Shown here piece by piece: positions 7,969 to 16,964 of a DNA stretch of 64,000 nt. The translations under genes and the position numbers were made by a program. Location of the stretch: contig NZ_LMCM01000001.1 of NCBI RefSeq assembly GCF_001426245.1, positions 622,625 to 686,624 of the forward strand, in the 5' to 3' direction. How positions within the stretch are numbered: the first letter of the stretch is position 1; every line of letters begins with the position of its first letter. The stretch is from Phycicoccus sp. Root101. GTDB lineage: Bacteria > Actinomycetota > Actinomycetes > Actinomycetales > Dermatophilaceae. The notes under the pieces were generated by a model. That model did not search any database. It had not been told where the DNA came from and saw only the letters and a list, made by a program, of their open reading frames with translations.

Positions 7969-9012
7969 TCAGACGGCGTTGCCGGCACCCTGCTCGGTGA
8001 GGTCGATCGTCTCGATGATCTCGCGCGGCTGGGCGAAGTGGCAGGCCGACAGGTGCTCGCCGGCGCCGTCGGGGCGCAGCTCGAGCAGTGGGATGTCGGT
8101 CTTGCACTTGTCCTGCGCCTTGAAGCACCGCGTGTGGAACCGGCAGCCCGAGGGCGGGTTCGCCGGCGAGGGGACGTCGCCCTTGAGGACGATCTGCTCC
8201 TTCTTGTCGCGCAGCGTCGGGTCCGGCACCGGCACGGCCGACAGCAGGGCCTGGGTGTAGGGGTGGGTGGGACGACCGTAGATGTCGTCCTCCTCCCCCA
8301 GCTCTGCCATCTTGCCGAGGTACATCACGCCGACGCGGTCGGAGATGTGACGCACCACGGACAGGTCGTGGGCGATGAAGATGTAGGACAGCCCGAGCTC
8401 GTCCTGCAGCTTCTCCATGAGGTTGACGACCTGCGCCTGCACCGACACGTCGAGAGCCGAGACCGGCTCGTCGCAGATCAGCACCTTGGGGTTGAGCGCG
8501 ATGCCCCGGGCGATGCCGATGCGCTGGCGCTGGCCACCGGAGAACTGGTGCGGGTAGCGGTTGATGTGCTCAGGGTTGAGGCCCACCAGGTCGAGCAGGT
8601 CCTGCACGGCCTTGCGGCGGCCCTTCTTCGGCACCACGTCGGGGTGGATGTCGAACGGCTCCCCGACGATGTCGCCGACCGTCTTGCGCGGGTTGAGCGA
8701 CGTGTAGGGGTCCTGGAACACGATCTGGATGTCGCGACGCAGCTTGCGCATCGCGCGACCCTTCTGCGCGTACATGTCGACACCGTCGAACACCACGGAA
8801 CCCGAGGTGGGCTCCTCCAGGCGCATCAGCAGGCGGCCCAGCGTGGACTTGCCACAGCCGGACTCACCGACGATGCCCAGCGTCTCGCCCTTGAGGAGCT
8901 CGAAGCTGACACCGTCGACGGCCTTGACGTGGCCGACGGTGCGGCGCAGGACGCCACCCTTGATCGGGTAGTGCTTGACCAGGTCGGTCGCGGTCAGGAT
9001 GGCTTCAGCCAT
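7969..9012 (-). CDS. Oligopeptide ABC transporter ATPase, DppF/OppF type
   Basis: The 347-residue product has Walker [11 protein letters not shown]-loop [12 protein letters not shown], signature [14 protein letters not shown] and Walker [19 protein letters not shown]. It ends with the oligopeptide-transporter C-terminal domain containing [16 protein letters not shown], whose Cys spacing often binds an FeS cluster or metal. It powers peptide import together with the partner ATPase. The first eight bases overlap the end of dppD. It is the last gene of the operon and is followed by the shared hairpin. Confidence 0.95.
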   Translation of the reverse strand: MAEAILTATDLVKHYPIKGGVLRRTVGHVKAVDGVSFELLKGETLGIVGESGCGKSTLGRLLMRLEEPTSGSVVFDGVDMYAQKGRAMRKLRRDIQIVFQDPYTSLNPRKTVGDIVGEPFDIHPDVVPKKGRRKAVQDLLDLVGLNPEHINRYPHQFSGGQRQRIGIARGIALNPKVLICDEPVSALDVSVQAQVVNLMEKLQDELGLSYIFIAHDLSVVRHISDRVGVMYLGKMAELGEEDDIYGRPTHPYTQALLSAVPVPDPTLRDKKEQIVLKGDVPSPANPPSGCRFHTRCFKAQDKCKTDIPLLELRPDGAGEHLSACHFAQPREIIETIDLTEQGAGNAV

Positions 9013-10051
9013 TGAGGACCTCCTCGGCGAAATGGCAGGCGGACTCACGGCCGGGAGCAACGAGCCGCAGCGCGGGACGGTCCTCACGGCAGACGTCCTG
9101 GGCGTACTTGCAGCGCGGGTTGAACGCACACCCTTCGGGGATGCGCATGAGGTTCGGCGGGAGACCGCCGATCGCCGCGAGCTGCTGGCCCTTCTGGTCC
9201 AGTCGGGGAATCGACTCGAGCAGGCCTTTGGTGTACGGGTGGGCGGGCTGGCGGTACAGGTCGTACACGTCCGCGCGCTCGACGATGCGGCCGGCATACA
9301 TGACCGCGATCTTGTCGGCCACGTCGGCCACGACGCCCAGGTCGTGCGTGATGAGGATGAGCCCCATCTGGCGCTCCTCCTGGAGCTCCTGCAGCAGCGC
9401 CATGATCTGGGCCTGGACGGTCACGTCGAGCGCGGTGGTCGGCTCGTCCGCGATGAGCACGGCCGGGTCGAGCGCGATGGCCATGGCGATCATGATGCGC
9501 TGGCGCATCCCGCCGGAGAACTGGTGCGGGTAGGCCTTCACCCGCTCCTTGGCACCCGGGATCTGCACGCGCTGCATGAGCTTGATCGCCCGCTCGAGCG
9601 AGTCGGAGCGGTTCATGCCGCGGTGCACGCGGAACATCTCGGCGATCTGCCAGCCCACCGGGAAGACCGGGTTGAGCGAGGACAGCGCGTCCTGGAAGAC
9701 CATCGAGATCTCCGGGCCACGGGTCTTGCGTCGCTTCTCCGCCTGCATGGTCAGCAGGTCCTCACCGCAGTAGCGGATCTGGCCCTTGGGGATCACGGCA
9801 GGCGGCACGTCCAGGATGCCCATGATGGCCTGCGCCGTCACGGACTTGCCGGATCCCGACTCGCCGAGGATGGCCAGCGTCTGGCCCTCGTACAGGTCGA
9901 AGTTGACGCCGTTGATGGCCCTGGCGATGCCGTCGGCGGTGTGGAACTCGACGTAGAGGTCCTCCACCTCGAGCAGCAGCCCGTCCTTGGCGTGGTACTC
10001 GGAGCCGGCCGCGGCCTTGCCGCGGCGCGTTCCGGTGTCAGTTGTCGTCAT
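9005..10051 (-). CDS. Oligopeptide ABC transporter ATPase, DppD/OppD type
   Basis: The 348-residue product has Walker A GESGSGKS, signature [14 protein letters not shown] and Walker [19 protein letters not shown]. Its C-terminal domain carries [17 protein letters not shown]. The start ATG 10051 follows a 23-residue Gly/Thr-rich lead. It pairs with DppF as a heterodimeric motor under the two permeases, and it overlaps the dppF start by eight bases. Substrate specificity (peptides rather than nickel or sugars) is inferred from the family and the large binding protein. Confidence 0.95.
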   Translation of the reverse strand: MTTTDTGTRRGKAAAGSEYHAKDGLLLEVEDLYVEFHTADGIARAINGVNFDLYEGQTLAILGESGSGKSVTAQAIMGILDVPPAVIPKGQIRYCGEDLLTMQAEKRRKTRGPEISMVFQDALSSLNPVFPVGWQIAEMFRVHRGMNRSDSLERAIKLMQRVQIPGAKERVKAYPHQFSGGMRQRIMIAMAIALDPAVLIADEPTTALDVTVQAQIMALLQELQEERQMGLILITHDLGVVADVADKIAVMYAGRIVERADVYDLYRQPAHPYTKGLLESIPRLDQKGQQLAAIGGLPPNLMRIPEGCAFNPRCKYAQDVCREDRPALRLVAPGRESACHFAEEVLNG

Positions 10052-10070
10052 CTGTGTGTGTCTTTCCCGC

Positions 10071-11003
10071 TCAGCGCGACTTCGGGTCGAAGGCGTCGCG
10101 CACGGCGTCACCGAGCATGATGAAGGCCAGCACCGCAAGGGAGAGGAACAGGCTGGGGAACAGCAGGATGTGCGGGTAGGTCCGCACAGCCACGAGGGCG
10201 TCCGAGATCGCGACACCCCACGAGACGGCCGGCGGCGTGAGCCCGATCCCGAGGAAGCTCAAGGTGGCCTCCGCGGTGATGAACACACCGAGGTTGATCG
10301 TCGAGACCACGATGACCGGCGCGAGCGCGTTGGGCATGACGTGGGACCGGATGATCCGCCAGGGGCTGGCGCCGAGGGCCCGCGCCGCCTGCACGTAGTC
10401 GTTGGGCTTGACCTGCAGCACCGACGAACGCATCAGGCGGGCGATGCTCGGCCACCCGAAGACGGACAGCACCAGCACGACCTTGCCGACCACCACGAGG
10501 TAGGGCGTGTTCTGGTCGTTCGGGAAGGTGGACATGAACAGGATGCCGCCGAGGAGCAGCGGGATCGCGAAGAAGATGTCCGTCACGCGGGAGACCAGGG
10601 TGTCGAGGAAGCCGCCGTAGTACCCGGCGAGGACACCCATGACCAGGCCGATGACCACCGTGGCCAGCGTCGAGAAGACACCGACGAGGATCGACGCGCG
10701 GGCACCGTAGACGGTGCGCGAGTAGATGTCGTAGCCCTGGATGTCGCGACCGAACCACGCGTCGGCCCCTGGTTCCGCACGGGCCTCCTTGAGGACGGCT
10801 GCGCCGGGGTCGACGTTGGTGAACAGCTGCGGCACGAGTGCCATGACCACGAACAGGGTGATCAGGCTGACGGAGACCCAGAAGATCGGGTTCCCCTTGA
10901 GCTGGCGCCAGGCGTCGGACGCGAGCGAACGCCCCTCGTCCGCCTGGCCACCCACCGGCTGACCGGCCTCTGCGGAGACGGCGATGGTCGATGCCTCAGT
11001 CAT
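10071..11003 (-). CDS. Oligopeptide ABC transporter permease, DppC type
   Basis: The 310-residue product has a cytosolic N-terminus of about 40 residues, one isolated membrane helix (ISLFWVS-like region near 40-65), a periplasmic loop, then five helices. The EAA coupling motif reads YVQAARALGASPWRIIRSHV. It forms the transmembrane pore with the DppB partner. The start codon overlaps the end of dppB by eight bases, and the 19-base gap to dppD keeps the genes in one transcript. Confidence 0.94.
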   Translation of the reverse strand: MTEASTIAVSAEAGQPVGGQADEGRSLASDAWRQLKGNPIFWVSVSLITLFVVMALVPQLFTNVDPGAAVLKEARAEPGADAWFGRDIQGYDIYSRTVYGARASILVGVFSTLATVVIGLVMGVLAGYYGGFLDTLVSRVTDIFFAIPLLLGGILFMSTFPNDQNTPYLVVVGKVVLVLSVFGWPSIARLMRSSVLQVKPNDYVQAARALGASPWRIIRSHVMPNALAPVIVVSTINLGVFITAEATLSFLGIGLTPPAVSWGVAISDALVAVRTYPHILLFPSLFLSLAVLAFIMLGDAVRDAFDPKSR

Positions 11004-11922
11004 GGCTGATCCTCGGGTCGAGCACGCCGTACAAGAGGTCGACGAGCAGGTTGGCGATGAGGAAGACGAGCACCAGGACGGTCACGGTGCCGACGACGCT
11101 CACGGGGTCGCGGTTGCGGATGCCGGTGAAGAGGAACCCACCGACGCCCTGGATGTTGAAGATGCGCTCGGTCACGATCGCGCCACCGAGCAGGCCGCCG
11201 AAGTCGGCGCCGATGAAGGTGACGACCGGGATGAGGGAGTTGCGCAGGGCGTGCACGCTCAGCGTGCGCCGGCGGGTCAGGCCCTTGGCGGTCGCGGTGC
11301 GCAGGTAGTCGGCCCGGAGGTTCTCGACGAGGTTGGTGCGCGTCAGGCGGGCCACGTAGGCGATCGAGGCAGAACCGAGGACGAAGGCCGGGAGCAGCAG
11401 CTTGTAGTACGTGACGTCGGAGCCCACGGTCGCCGGGAAGATCGGGTACTTGAGGCCGAAGTAGTACTGCAGCGTCACACCGATGACGAAGATCGGGATG
11501 GAGATGACGAAGAGCGTGCTCACCAGGACCAGGTTGTCGATGAACCGGCCCTTGCGGATGCCGGCCAGCACACCGGCGATGATGCCGATGACGGTCTCGA
11601 AGACGATCGCCATACCGGCCAGCTTGGCCGTGGTCGGGTAGCGGAGCTTGAGCTCGTCAACCACCGCGAGGTCGCGGAAGTTGGTGCCCAGGTCACCGTG
11701 GAGGAGGTTGCCCATGTACGTGAAGTACCGGACCAGGAACGGGTCGTTGAGGCCGTGCTTGTCACGGAACTCGGCCACGAAGGCAGCCGGGCACGGACGC
11801 TCGCCGCAGAGCCCGATGGTGGGGTCGCCGGGAAGGGCGTAGACCATGACGAAAATGATGAACGTGGCTCCAAGCAGCACCGGGATCATCTGAATCAGTC
11901 GCCGAAGGATGTACTTGTACAC
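10996..11922 (-). CDS. Oligopeptide ABC transporter permease, DppB type
   Basis: The 308-residue product begins MYKYILRRLIQMIPVLLGAT, the classic N-terminus of DppB/OppB, with GTG 11922 preceded by AAGGAGGTG. It has six predicted membrane helices and the EAA-type motif YLRTATAKGLTRRRTLSVHA. The periplasmic loop after helix one holds a pair of Cys (CGERPC) that could form a disulfide. It lies 248 bases downstream of the binding-protein gene, behind a hairpin that probably lowers expression of the membrane components relative to the binding protein. Confidence 0.94.
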   Translation of the reverse strand: MYKYILRRLIQMIPVLLGATFIIFVMVYALPGDPTIGLCGERPCPAAFVAEFRDKHGLNDPFLVRYFTYMGNLLHGDLGTNFRDLAVVDELKLRYPTTAKLAGMAIVFETVIGIIAGVLAGIRKGRFIDNLVLVSTLFVISIPIFVIGVTLQYYFGLKYPIFPATVGSDVTYYKLLLPAFVLGSASIAYVARLTRTNLVENLRADYLRTATAKGLTRRRTLSVHALRNSLIPVVTFIGADFGGLLGGAIVTERIFNIQGVGGFLFTGIRNRDPVSVVGTVTVLVLVFLIANLLVDLLYGVLDPRISHD

Positions 11923-12090
11923 GTCACCTCCTTGGGTTTGACGCCAGCGGGATGGGGTGTTCCCGGCAGCGTGGCTGGACGAGCGGGGACGCTACCTCAG
12001 GTTGGCGTCGCTGCCCATCACAACATAGTCGTATAGGGGGTGCTGGGGGCATCAGGCGGGTCACGCCACGACTGTCCCCGGACAGGCCAT

Positions 12091-12119
12091 CGGCCTGCCG
12101 ACACTGGGCCGGCAGGCCG
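12091..12119 (-). terminator. Hairpin between dppA and dppB
   Basis: A perfect 10-bp stem (CGGCCTGCCG and its complement, 12091-12100 and 12110-12119) lies just after the dppA stop. Partial termination here would give more binding protein than permease, as in many ABC operons. Confidence 0.55.
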
Positions 12120-12170
12120 ACGACCTGTCTGGATCCGCTCACCCGATCAGGGTGGGCGAACCGGGTCGAC

Positions 12171-13832
12171 TTACTTCAGCGCGAGGCTGGAGAAGTCGAT
12201 CGTGCCGAACGCGGTGATCTTCACGCCGGTGACCTTGTCGGACCAGCCGAAGGTCGCGGTGGAGTACCACATCGGGATGGCCGGCATGTCGTTGGCGAGC
12301 AGTGCCTCGGCCTCCTGGTACTTCTGGTTGGCCTGAGCAGCGTCCGTCGAGGCAGCAGCCTCGGTGAGGAGCTTGTCGAACTCAGGGTTGCTGTACTTGC
12401 CATCGTTCGAGGACGCGCCGGTCTTGAAGATCGGGGCGAGGAAGTTCTCGATCGACGGGTAGTCCATCTGCCAGCCGGTGCGGAACATGCCCTTCTGCTT
12501 GCCCGCCGCGATGTTGCCGCGGAAGGTGGAGAAGTCCACGACCGGGGTGGCGACACAGTCGACACCGAGGGCACCCTTGATGGAGTTGCAGGTCGCCTCG
12601 ACCCACGCCTTGTGAGAAGCGTCAGCGTTGTAGGCGATCGTCATCTTGCCGCCCTTGAAGCCGCCGGCCTCGTCCAGCTTGGCCTTGGCCTTGGCAGCGT
12701 CGAAGGTGCAGTACTCGCCACAGGCGTTGGCCTTGTAGCCGTCGACGACCGGGGAGACCCAGCCGGTGGCGGGCTGACGGGTGTTGTTGAAGATCTGCTT
12801 GATGATCGTCGGACGGTCGATGGCCATCGAGATGGCCTGACGGATCTTCGGGTCGGCGTAGTTCGGGTCGACCTTGACCGGCGCGAACGTGATGGTCTGG
12901 ATGACGCCAACGGCCTTCTGGGCGTTGCGGTCAGGCAGGTCCGTCTTGTACTTGTCGTCGATCATCGCCGAGGAGGGAACCTCGTCGGTCACGTCGAGGT
13001 TGTTGGCCTGGACGTCGGTGTAGGCAGCGTCAGCGTCCTGGTAGATCTTGAACGTGATCGCGTCGAGCTTGCCACCGAACTTGCCCGAGTAGTCAGCGAA
13101 CTTGCTGAGCTTGATCTCGGTGTTCTTGGTCCAGGAGTCGAGCTTGTACGGGCCCGCGCCGACCGGCTTCTCGCCGTAGGCCTTCGGGTCGCTGAAGAAG
13201 GTGTCCGGCAGCGGCGAGAACGCCGAGTAGCCGAGACGGACCGGCATGTTGGAGACCTTCTCGGTGGTCTTGATCGTGAAGGTGTAGTCGTCCTTCACGG
13301 CGAGACCGGTGAGGGTCTTGGCCTTCGGCGTGAACCCCTTGCAGGGGTCCTCGGCGTCGGTGCCGGCGCACTGCATGTCACCGAAACCCTCGATGGGCTC
13401 CATGAAGTACCCGGAGGACTGGGCGTTCGGGCCGTAGGCGGCGTAGTTCCAGGCGTCGACGAAGTTCTTCGCCTTGACCTCGGTGCCGTCCTGGAACTTG
13501 TAACCCTTCTTGATCGTCACCGTGAAGTTCTGGTTGTCCGTGGTGTCGATCTTGTCCGCGATGTCGTTCTCCGGCGCACCGGTCTCGGGGTTGTAGTGGA
13601 CGAGCTTCGCCGTGATGGCGTCGAGCACGTTTCCACCACAGGTCTCCGTGGTGTTGCTGGGAATGAGGGGGTTCTGGGGGTTGCACCCACGGACCGTGAC
13701 AGCGCCGCCGGCCTTGCCGCCTGCACTGGAGCTGGTGGCCTTGTCGCCGCTACCGCCACCACAGGCAGCTGCGAGCAGCGCCACGGTGGAAATACCAGCA
13801 ACCATGGTCACCGTGCGAGTAAGTCCTCGCAT
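12171..13832 (-). CDS. Oligopeptide ABC transporter substrate-binding lipoprotein, DppA/OppA type
   Basis: The 553-residue product starts at ATG 13832 (GGAGG upstream). A lipoprotein signal ends in LLAAAC, so Cys24 should be lipidated and the protein anchored outside the membrane. The body is a family-5 solute-binding protein, with ISMAIDRPTIIKQIFNNTRQ and a C-terminal region containing ANDMPAIPMWYS. Size and family indicate capture of peptides. Four Cys in the mature part (for example CGEYC) may form disulfides. It heads the transporter operon. Confidence 0.94.
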   Translation of the reverse strand: MRGLTRTVTMVAGISTVALLAAACGGGSGDKATSSSAGGKAGGAVTVRGCNPQNPLIPSNTTETCGGNVLDAITAKLVHYNPETGAPENDIADKIDTTDNQNFTVTIKKGYKFQDGTEVKAKNFVDAWNYAAYGPNAQSSGYFMEPIEGFGDMQCAGTDAEDPCKGFTPKAKTLTGLAVKDDYTFTIKTTEKVSNMPVRLGYSAFSPLPDTFFSDPKAYGEKPVGAGPYKLDSWTKNTEIKLSKFADYSGKFGGKLDAITFKIYQDADAAYTDVQANNLDVTDEVPSSAMIDDKYKTDLPDRNAQKAVGVIQTITFAPVKVDPNYADPKIRQAISMAIDRPTIIKQIFNNTRQPATGWVSPVVDGYKANACGEYCTFDAAKAKAKLDEAGGFKGGKMTIAYNADASHKAWVEATCNSIKGALGVDCVATPVVDFSTFRGNIAAGKQKGMFRTGWQMDYPSIENFLAPIFKTGASSNDGKYSNPEFDKLLTEAAASTDAAQANQKYQEAEALLANDMPAIPMWYSTATFGWSDKVTGVKITAFGTIDFSSLALK

Positions 13833-13879
13833 TGATGTCCTCCTACTTAGGGTCTGCCGTTCGAGTGAACGGTCGGTCC

Positions 13880-13907
13880 GGGCTGCACGCCGGTCGGAGT
13901 GCAGCCC
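13880..13907 (-). promoter_or_regulatory. Inverted repeat in the dppA leader
   Basis: A perfect 9-bp inverted repeat (GGGCTGCAC / GTGCAGCCC, 10-base loop) lies 48-75 bases upstream of the dppA ATG. It could be an operator or a leader hairpin; no factor can be assigned. Confidence 0.35.
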
Positions 13908-14051
13908 TGTAACGCCCAGGGCGTCGTGTTGTGGCACCCATGAAAGAGCAAGGAGGGAGTAAAGGCGACGTTCTGAGCCAACCCGAGACAAAAACGTGAT
14001 CGTCCCGCAGCCGACCTGAGAGCAGATCTTCGGCGTGAGTGGCTTTTCGAC

Positions 14052-14525
14052 CTATTGGGACGTGTTCCTCACGATCTGCCCCCACACGGCCTCGGCGCCC
14101 GAATGACCCACCCGGATGGTCCACACGACCACGACCCCGGCGGCCGCCGTGACCAGCACGGACAGGGCCGTGCGCACCTGCTGACCGGTGGTGGCGGAGG
14201 CCGACACCCGGATGCGGTGGACCTGCACGAGGACCGCGGCCAGGAGCAGCGCACCGGCCATGAGGGGCAGTGGTCCGGCGAGGTGACCGTGCTCCACCGC
14301 GGCCTGGCCACCGAGCCGTCGCTGGAGCGCCTCCCCCGACTGCTTGGCCACGAAGGTCATGACCATGACGACGGCGTCGGCGGCGACGACGAGCCACCCG
14401 GCGGTCGCCCGTCCCGGTCGACGCCAGGCCCAGACCAGCGTGACGAGGGCCATCAGCGGCAGGAGCACCACGACGCCGTGCACCACGAGGGCGTGGACGG
14501 GGAGTCCGAGGACGGTGTCGAACAC
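14052..14525 (-). CDS. DUF2231 membrane protein
   Basis: The 157-residue product starts at GTG 14525, with AGGAG six bases upstream. It begins MFDTVLGLPVHALVVHGVVV, the DUF2231 hallmark (LPxHxLxVHxxxxLLPL), and has four membrane helices. The central loop (KQSGEALQRRLGGQAAVEHG) and a conserved-looking His near RVGHSGAEAVWG recall cytochrome- or heme-associated membrane proteins, but the function is not known. It stands alone between the peptide transporter and hisN. Confidence 0.78.
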   Translation of the reverse strand: MFDTVLGLPVHALVVHGVVVLLPLMALVTLVWAWRRPGRATAGWLVVAADAVVMVMTFVAKQSGEALQRRLGGQAAVEHGHLAGPLPLMAGALLLAAVLVQVHRIRVSASATTGQQVRTALSVLVTAAAGVVVVWTIRVGHSGAEAVWGQIVRNTSQ

Positions 14526-14686
14526 GGCAGGCTCCTGCGGGTCGGTCGGGTCCGGTGCGGACGGGCTGTCGGGACCTCAGGTCCGCCGACGCTAGCGGTG
14601 GACAGCTCGGGCCGACACCCCTTCGCGGCTGGGAGATTGCTGTGAGTGCACCCGTGGCGGTCCCTCGCCGCACCGGGGGGACGGGC

Positions 14687-14692
14687 TAGCGT
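14687..14692 (+). promoter_or_regulatory. -10 box of hisN (leaderless)
   Basis: TAGCGT ends six bases before GTG 14699, implying a leaderless transcript. Confidence 0.45.
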
Positions 14693-14698
14693 GGCCGG

Positions 14699-15490
14699 GT
14701 GCCCTACGACGACGACCTGCGCCTCGCCCATGTCCTGGCGGACGCCGTCGAACGCATCACCATGGCGCGGTTCCGCGCCGAGGACCTCGTCGTCGAGTCG
14801 AAGCCGGACCTCACCCTGGTGAGCGATGCGGATCGCTCCGCCGAGGAGCTCGTGCGTTCGCAGCTCAAGCGCACCAGGCCCCGCGACGCCGTCGAGGGCG
14901 AGGAGTTCGAGACCACGGGTCACGGCCCGCGACGGTGGGTCATCGACCCGATCGACGGCACCCACAACTTCGTCCGTGGCGTCCCCGCGTGGGCGACGCT
15001 GATCTCCCTGGTCGACGAGGGGCAGCCGGTCCTCGGCCTCGTGGCCGCACCGGCGCTCGGCCGGCGGTGGTGGGCTGCAACGGGATCCGGCGCCTGGTCC
15101 GGTCGCAGCCTGACCGCCGCGAAGCGCATCCACGTGTCACGGGTGTCCCGGATCGAGGACGCCTCCCTGTCGTACTCGAGCCTGTCGGGATGGCGTGCCC
15201 TCGATCGGCACCAGCAGTTCCTCGACCTCACGGACGAGTGCTGGCGCACGCGCGCCTACGGAGACTTCTGGTCCTACATGCTCGTCGCCGAGGGGGCCGT
15301 CGACATCGCGGCGGAGCCCGAGCTCGCGGTCTACGACATGGCGGCGCTGGTCCCAATCGTCACCGAGGCCGGCGGCCGGTTCACGTCGCTGGCGGGCACC
15401 GTGGGTCCGTGGGGTGGCAACGCCGTGGCCACCAACGGGCTGCTGCACGACGAGGTCCTCGCCCGTCTGGGTACCGACGCGCGCGCCTGA
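14699..15490 (+). CDS. hisN: Histidinol-phosphatase, inositol-monophosphatase family
   Basis: The 263-residue product carries the metal sites of the Li-sensitive IMPase fold: EGEEF (residues 63-67 region), the DPIDGTHNF motif near residue 83, and [15 protein letters not shown] (WDxA-like, with Tyr in place of Trp) near residue 210. Actinobacterial enzymes of this size and sequence are usually HisN, which dephosphorylates histidinol phosphate in His synthesis; activity on inositol phosphate is the main alternative. The gene is monocistronic and converges with the M16 operon across a hairpin. Confidence 0.85.
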   Translation: MPYDDDLRLAHVLADAVERITMARFRAEDLVVESKPDLTLVSDADRSAEELVRSQLKRTRPRDAVEGEEFETTGHGPRRWVIDPIDGTHNFVRGVPAWATLISLVDEGQPVLGLVAAPALGRRWWAATGSGAWSGRSLTAAKRIHVSRVSRIEDASLSYSSLSGWRALDRHQQFLDLTDECWRTRAYGDFWSYMLVAEGAVDIAAEPELAVYDMAALVPIVTEAGGRFTSLAGTVGPWGGNAVATNGLLHDEVLARLGTDARA

Positions 15491-15528
15491 ACCGCTGACG
15501 AGGCACCTCGTTCGCGCCGCGCCGCGCC

Positions 15529-15575
15529 CCGGACGCCGGACAGCGCCCGACGGCCCGGCGCCATCCGGCGTCCGG
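15529..15575. terminator. Bidirectional terminator between hisN and the M16 operon
   Basis: A perfect 12-bp stem (CCGGACGCCGGA at 15529-15540, complement at 15564-15575) lies between the two convergent stop codons. Confidence 0.65.
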
Positions 15576-15581
15576 CTCACG

Positions 15582-16964
15582 TCAGTTGGGGACGACGGTG
15601 ACCTCGCCGACGCCCAGCTCGCGGATGGCGTCGGCATACGTCGAGGCGTCCCCGACCACGACGACGGTCCACTCCCCCTGCACCCACCGGCGGTAGGCCT
15701 CCTGGAGGTCCTTCGGACCGAGCTCGCGCATCTGCTCGAGGTTGCGGGTGGTGAACTCCGTCGTGAGCCCCTCCAGGGCCATGGTCGAGGCCTCGTCGGC
15801 GACCGCGTCGGCCGTCGCGTAGCGGCCGGGTGCGGTCTTGCTGACGAAGTCAACCCCGGAGCGCACCTCCTCCTCGCCGAAGCCTTCGCGACCGCTGCCG
15901 AGGATCTCGAGCAGGAGCTGCACGGACTCCACGGTGGCGTCGGCGCGGACCGACCCCGAGGTGAGGAACAAACCGCCGGAGCTGCGCGGCCGGAAGACCG
16001 AGCGGATGCCGTAGGTGTAGCCCTTCTCCTCACGGAGCACCGCGTCCACCCGTGCGTTGGGCGAGCCGCCGACCACGAACCCGAGGACGGGGTATGGCGC
16101 CCAGCCACCTTCGACGCGTCGGTCCGGGCCCGCGCAGCCCACGAGGACCTCGCTCTGCACCGAGCCCGGCCGGTCGACCAGCACGATCCGCGCGGCGTCG
16201 GCGGCGCGGAGGGCGGGGACCGCGTCCGGTACGGAGGCCTCGGCGGTCCAGGTGCCGAGGGTGCGCTCGACCATGCCGAACACGTCCAGGTCGGACAGGT
16301 CGCCGGCGACGACCGCCGTCATGCCCTGCGGGCCGACGTGCCTGGCGTGGAAGTCCACGACGTCCTGTCGCGTCAGCGCTGAGATCGACGTGGCCGTGCC
16401 GGCCGACGGCCGCGAGGCCCGGTCCTGCGCGTCGTAGAACGTCGCGACGAACGCGCGCGCGGCGCGCTGGGGCGCGAGGGCCCGCTCCTGCTCGATCTCG
16501 GCGAGCCTGGTGCGACGGATGCGGTCGACCTCGGTCTGCGGGAAGACCGGCTCGGAGAGTGCGAGCCGCAGGAGGTCGAGGGCCTCCTCGAGGCGTCGCT
16601 TGGGCACGTCGAGGTCGACCCCGACACCGGCCTCGTTGACCGAGGCCCCGAGCGCGATCCCCTTGCGCTCCAACAGCTCTGCGAACTCCTCGGGCGAGTG
16701 CTCGGCGGTCCCCTCGTCCAGCAGCCGTGCCATCACGGTGGCCACGCCCTCGACCTCGCGCGGCTCGGCGGACAGGGGAAGGGGCAGCGCCGTGCGCACC
16801 GAGATGACGTACTGCCCCGGGATGTCGTACGCCAGCACCTCGATGCCGTTGGAGAGGGTCTGCCGGGTGGGGACCGGGAAGCTCCACGGACCCGGCGGCG
16901 TGACCTCGGGGCGCGGGGCACCATCCTGCTGCGGGGTCTCGGGGGTGGTGTGTCCGGTGCTCAT
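15582..16964 (-). CDS. M16-family peptidase, inactive-type partner subunit
   Basis: The 460-residue product has the M16 fold (TLSNGIEVLAYDIPGQYVIS at the N-terminal strand, and GYTYGIRSVFRPRSSGGLF in the second half). The HxxEH zinc motif is absent; the matching place reads MARLLDEGTAEHS. In two-subunit M16B proteases one chain keeps the zinc site and the other supplies an R/Y substrate-binding pair, and YTYGIRSVFRPR fits that role. It is translationally coupled to the catalytic subunit upstream (ATGA at 16961-16964). A Pro/Thr-rich 30-residue lead precedes the domain. Confidence 0.9.
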   Translation of the reverse strand: MSTGHTTPETPQQDGAPRPEVTPPGPWSFPVPTRQTLSNGIEVLAYDIPGQYVISVRTALPLPLSAEPREVEGVATVMARLLDEGTAEHSPEEFAELLERKGIALGASVNEAGVGVDLDVPKRRLEEALDLLRLALSEPVFPQTEVDRIRRTRLAEIEQERALAPQRAARAFVATFYDAQDRASRPSAGTATSISALTRQDVVDFHARHVGPQGMTAVVAGDLSDLDVFGMVERTLGTWTAEASVPDAVPALRAADAARIVLVDRPGSVQSEVLVGCAGPDRRVEGGWAPYPVLGFVVGGSPNARVDAVLREEKGYTYGIRSVFRPRSSGGLFLTSGSVRADATVESVQLLLEILGSGREGFGEEEVRSGVDFVSKTAPGRYATADAVADEASTMALEGLTTEFTTRNLEQMRELGPKDLQEAYRRWVQGEWTVVVVGDASTYADAIRELGVGEVTVVPN

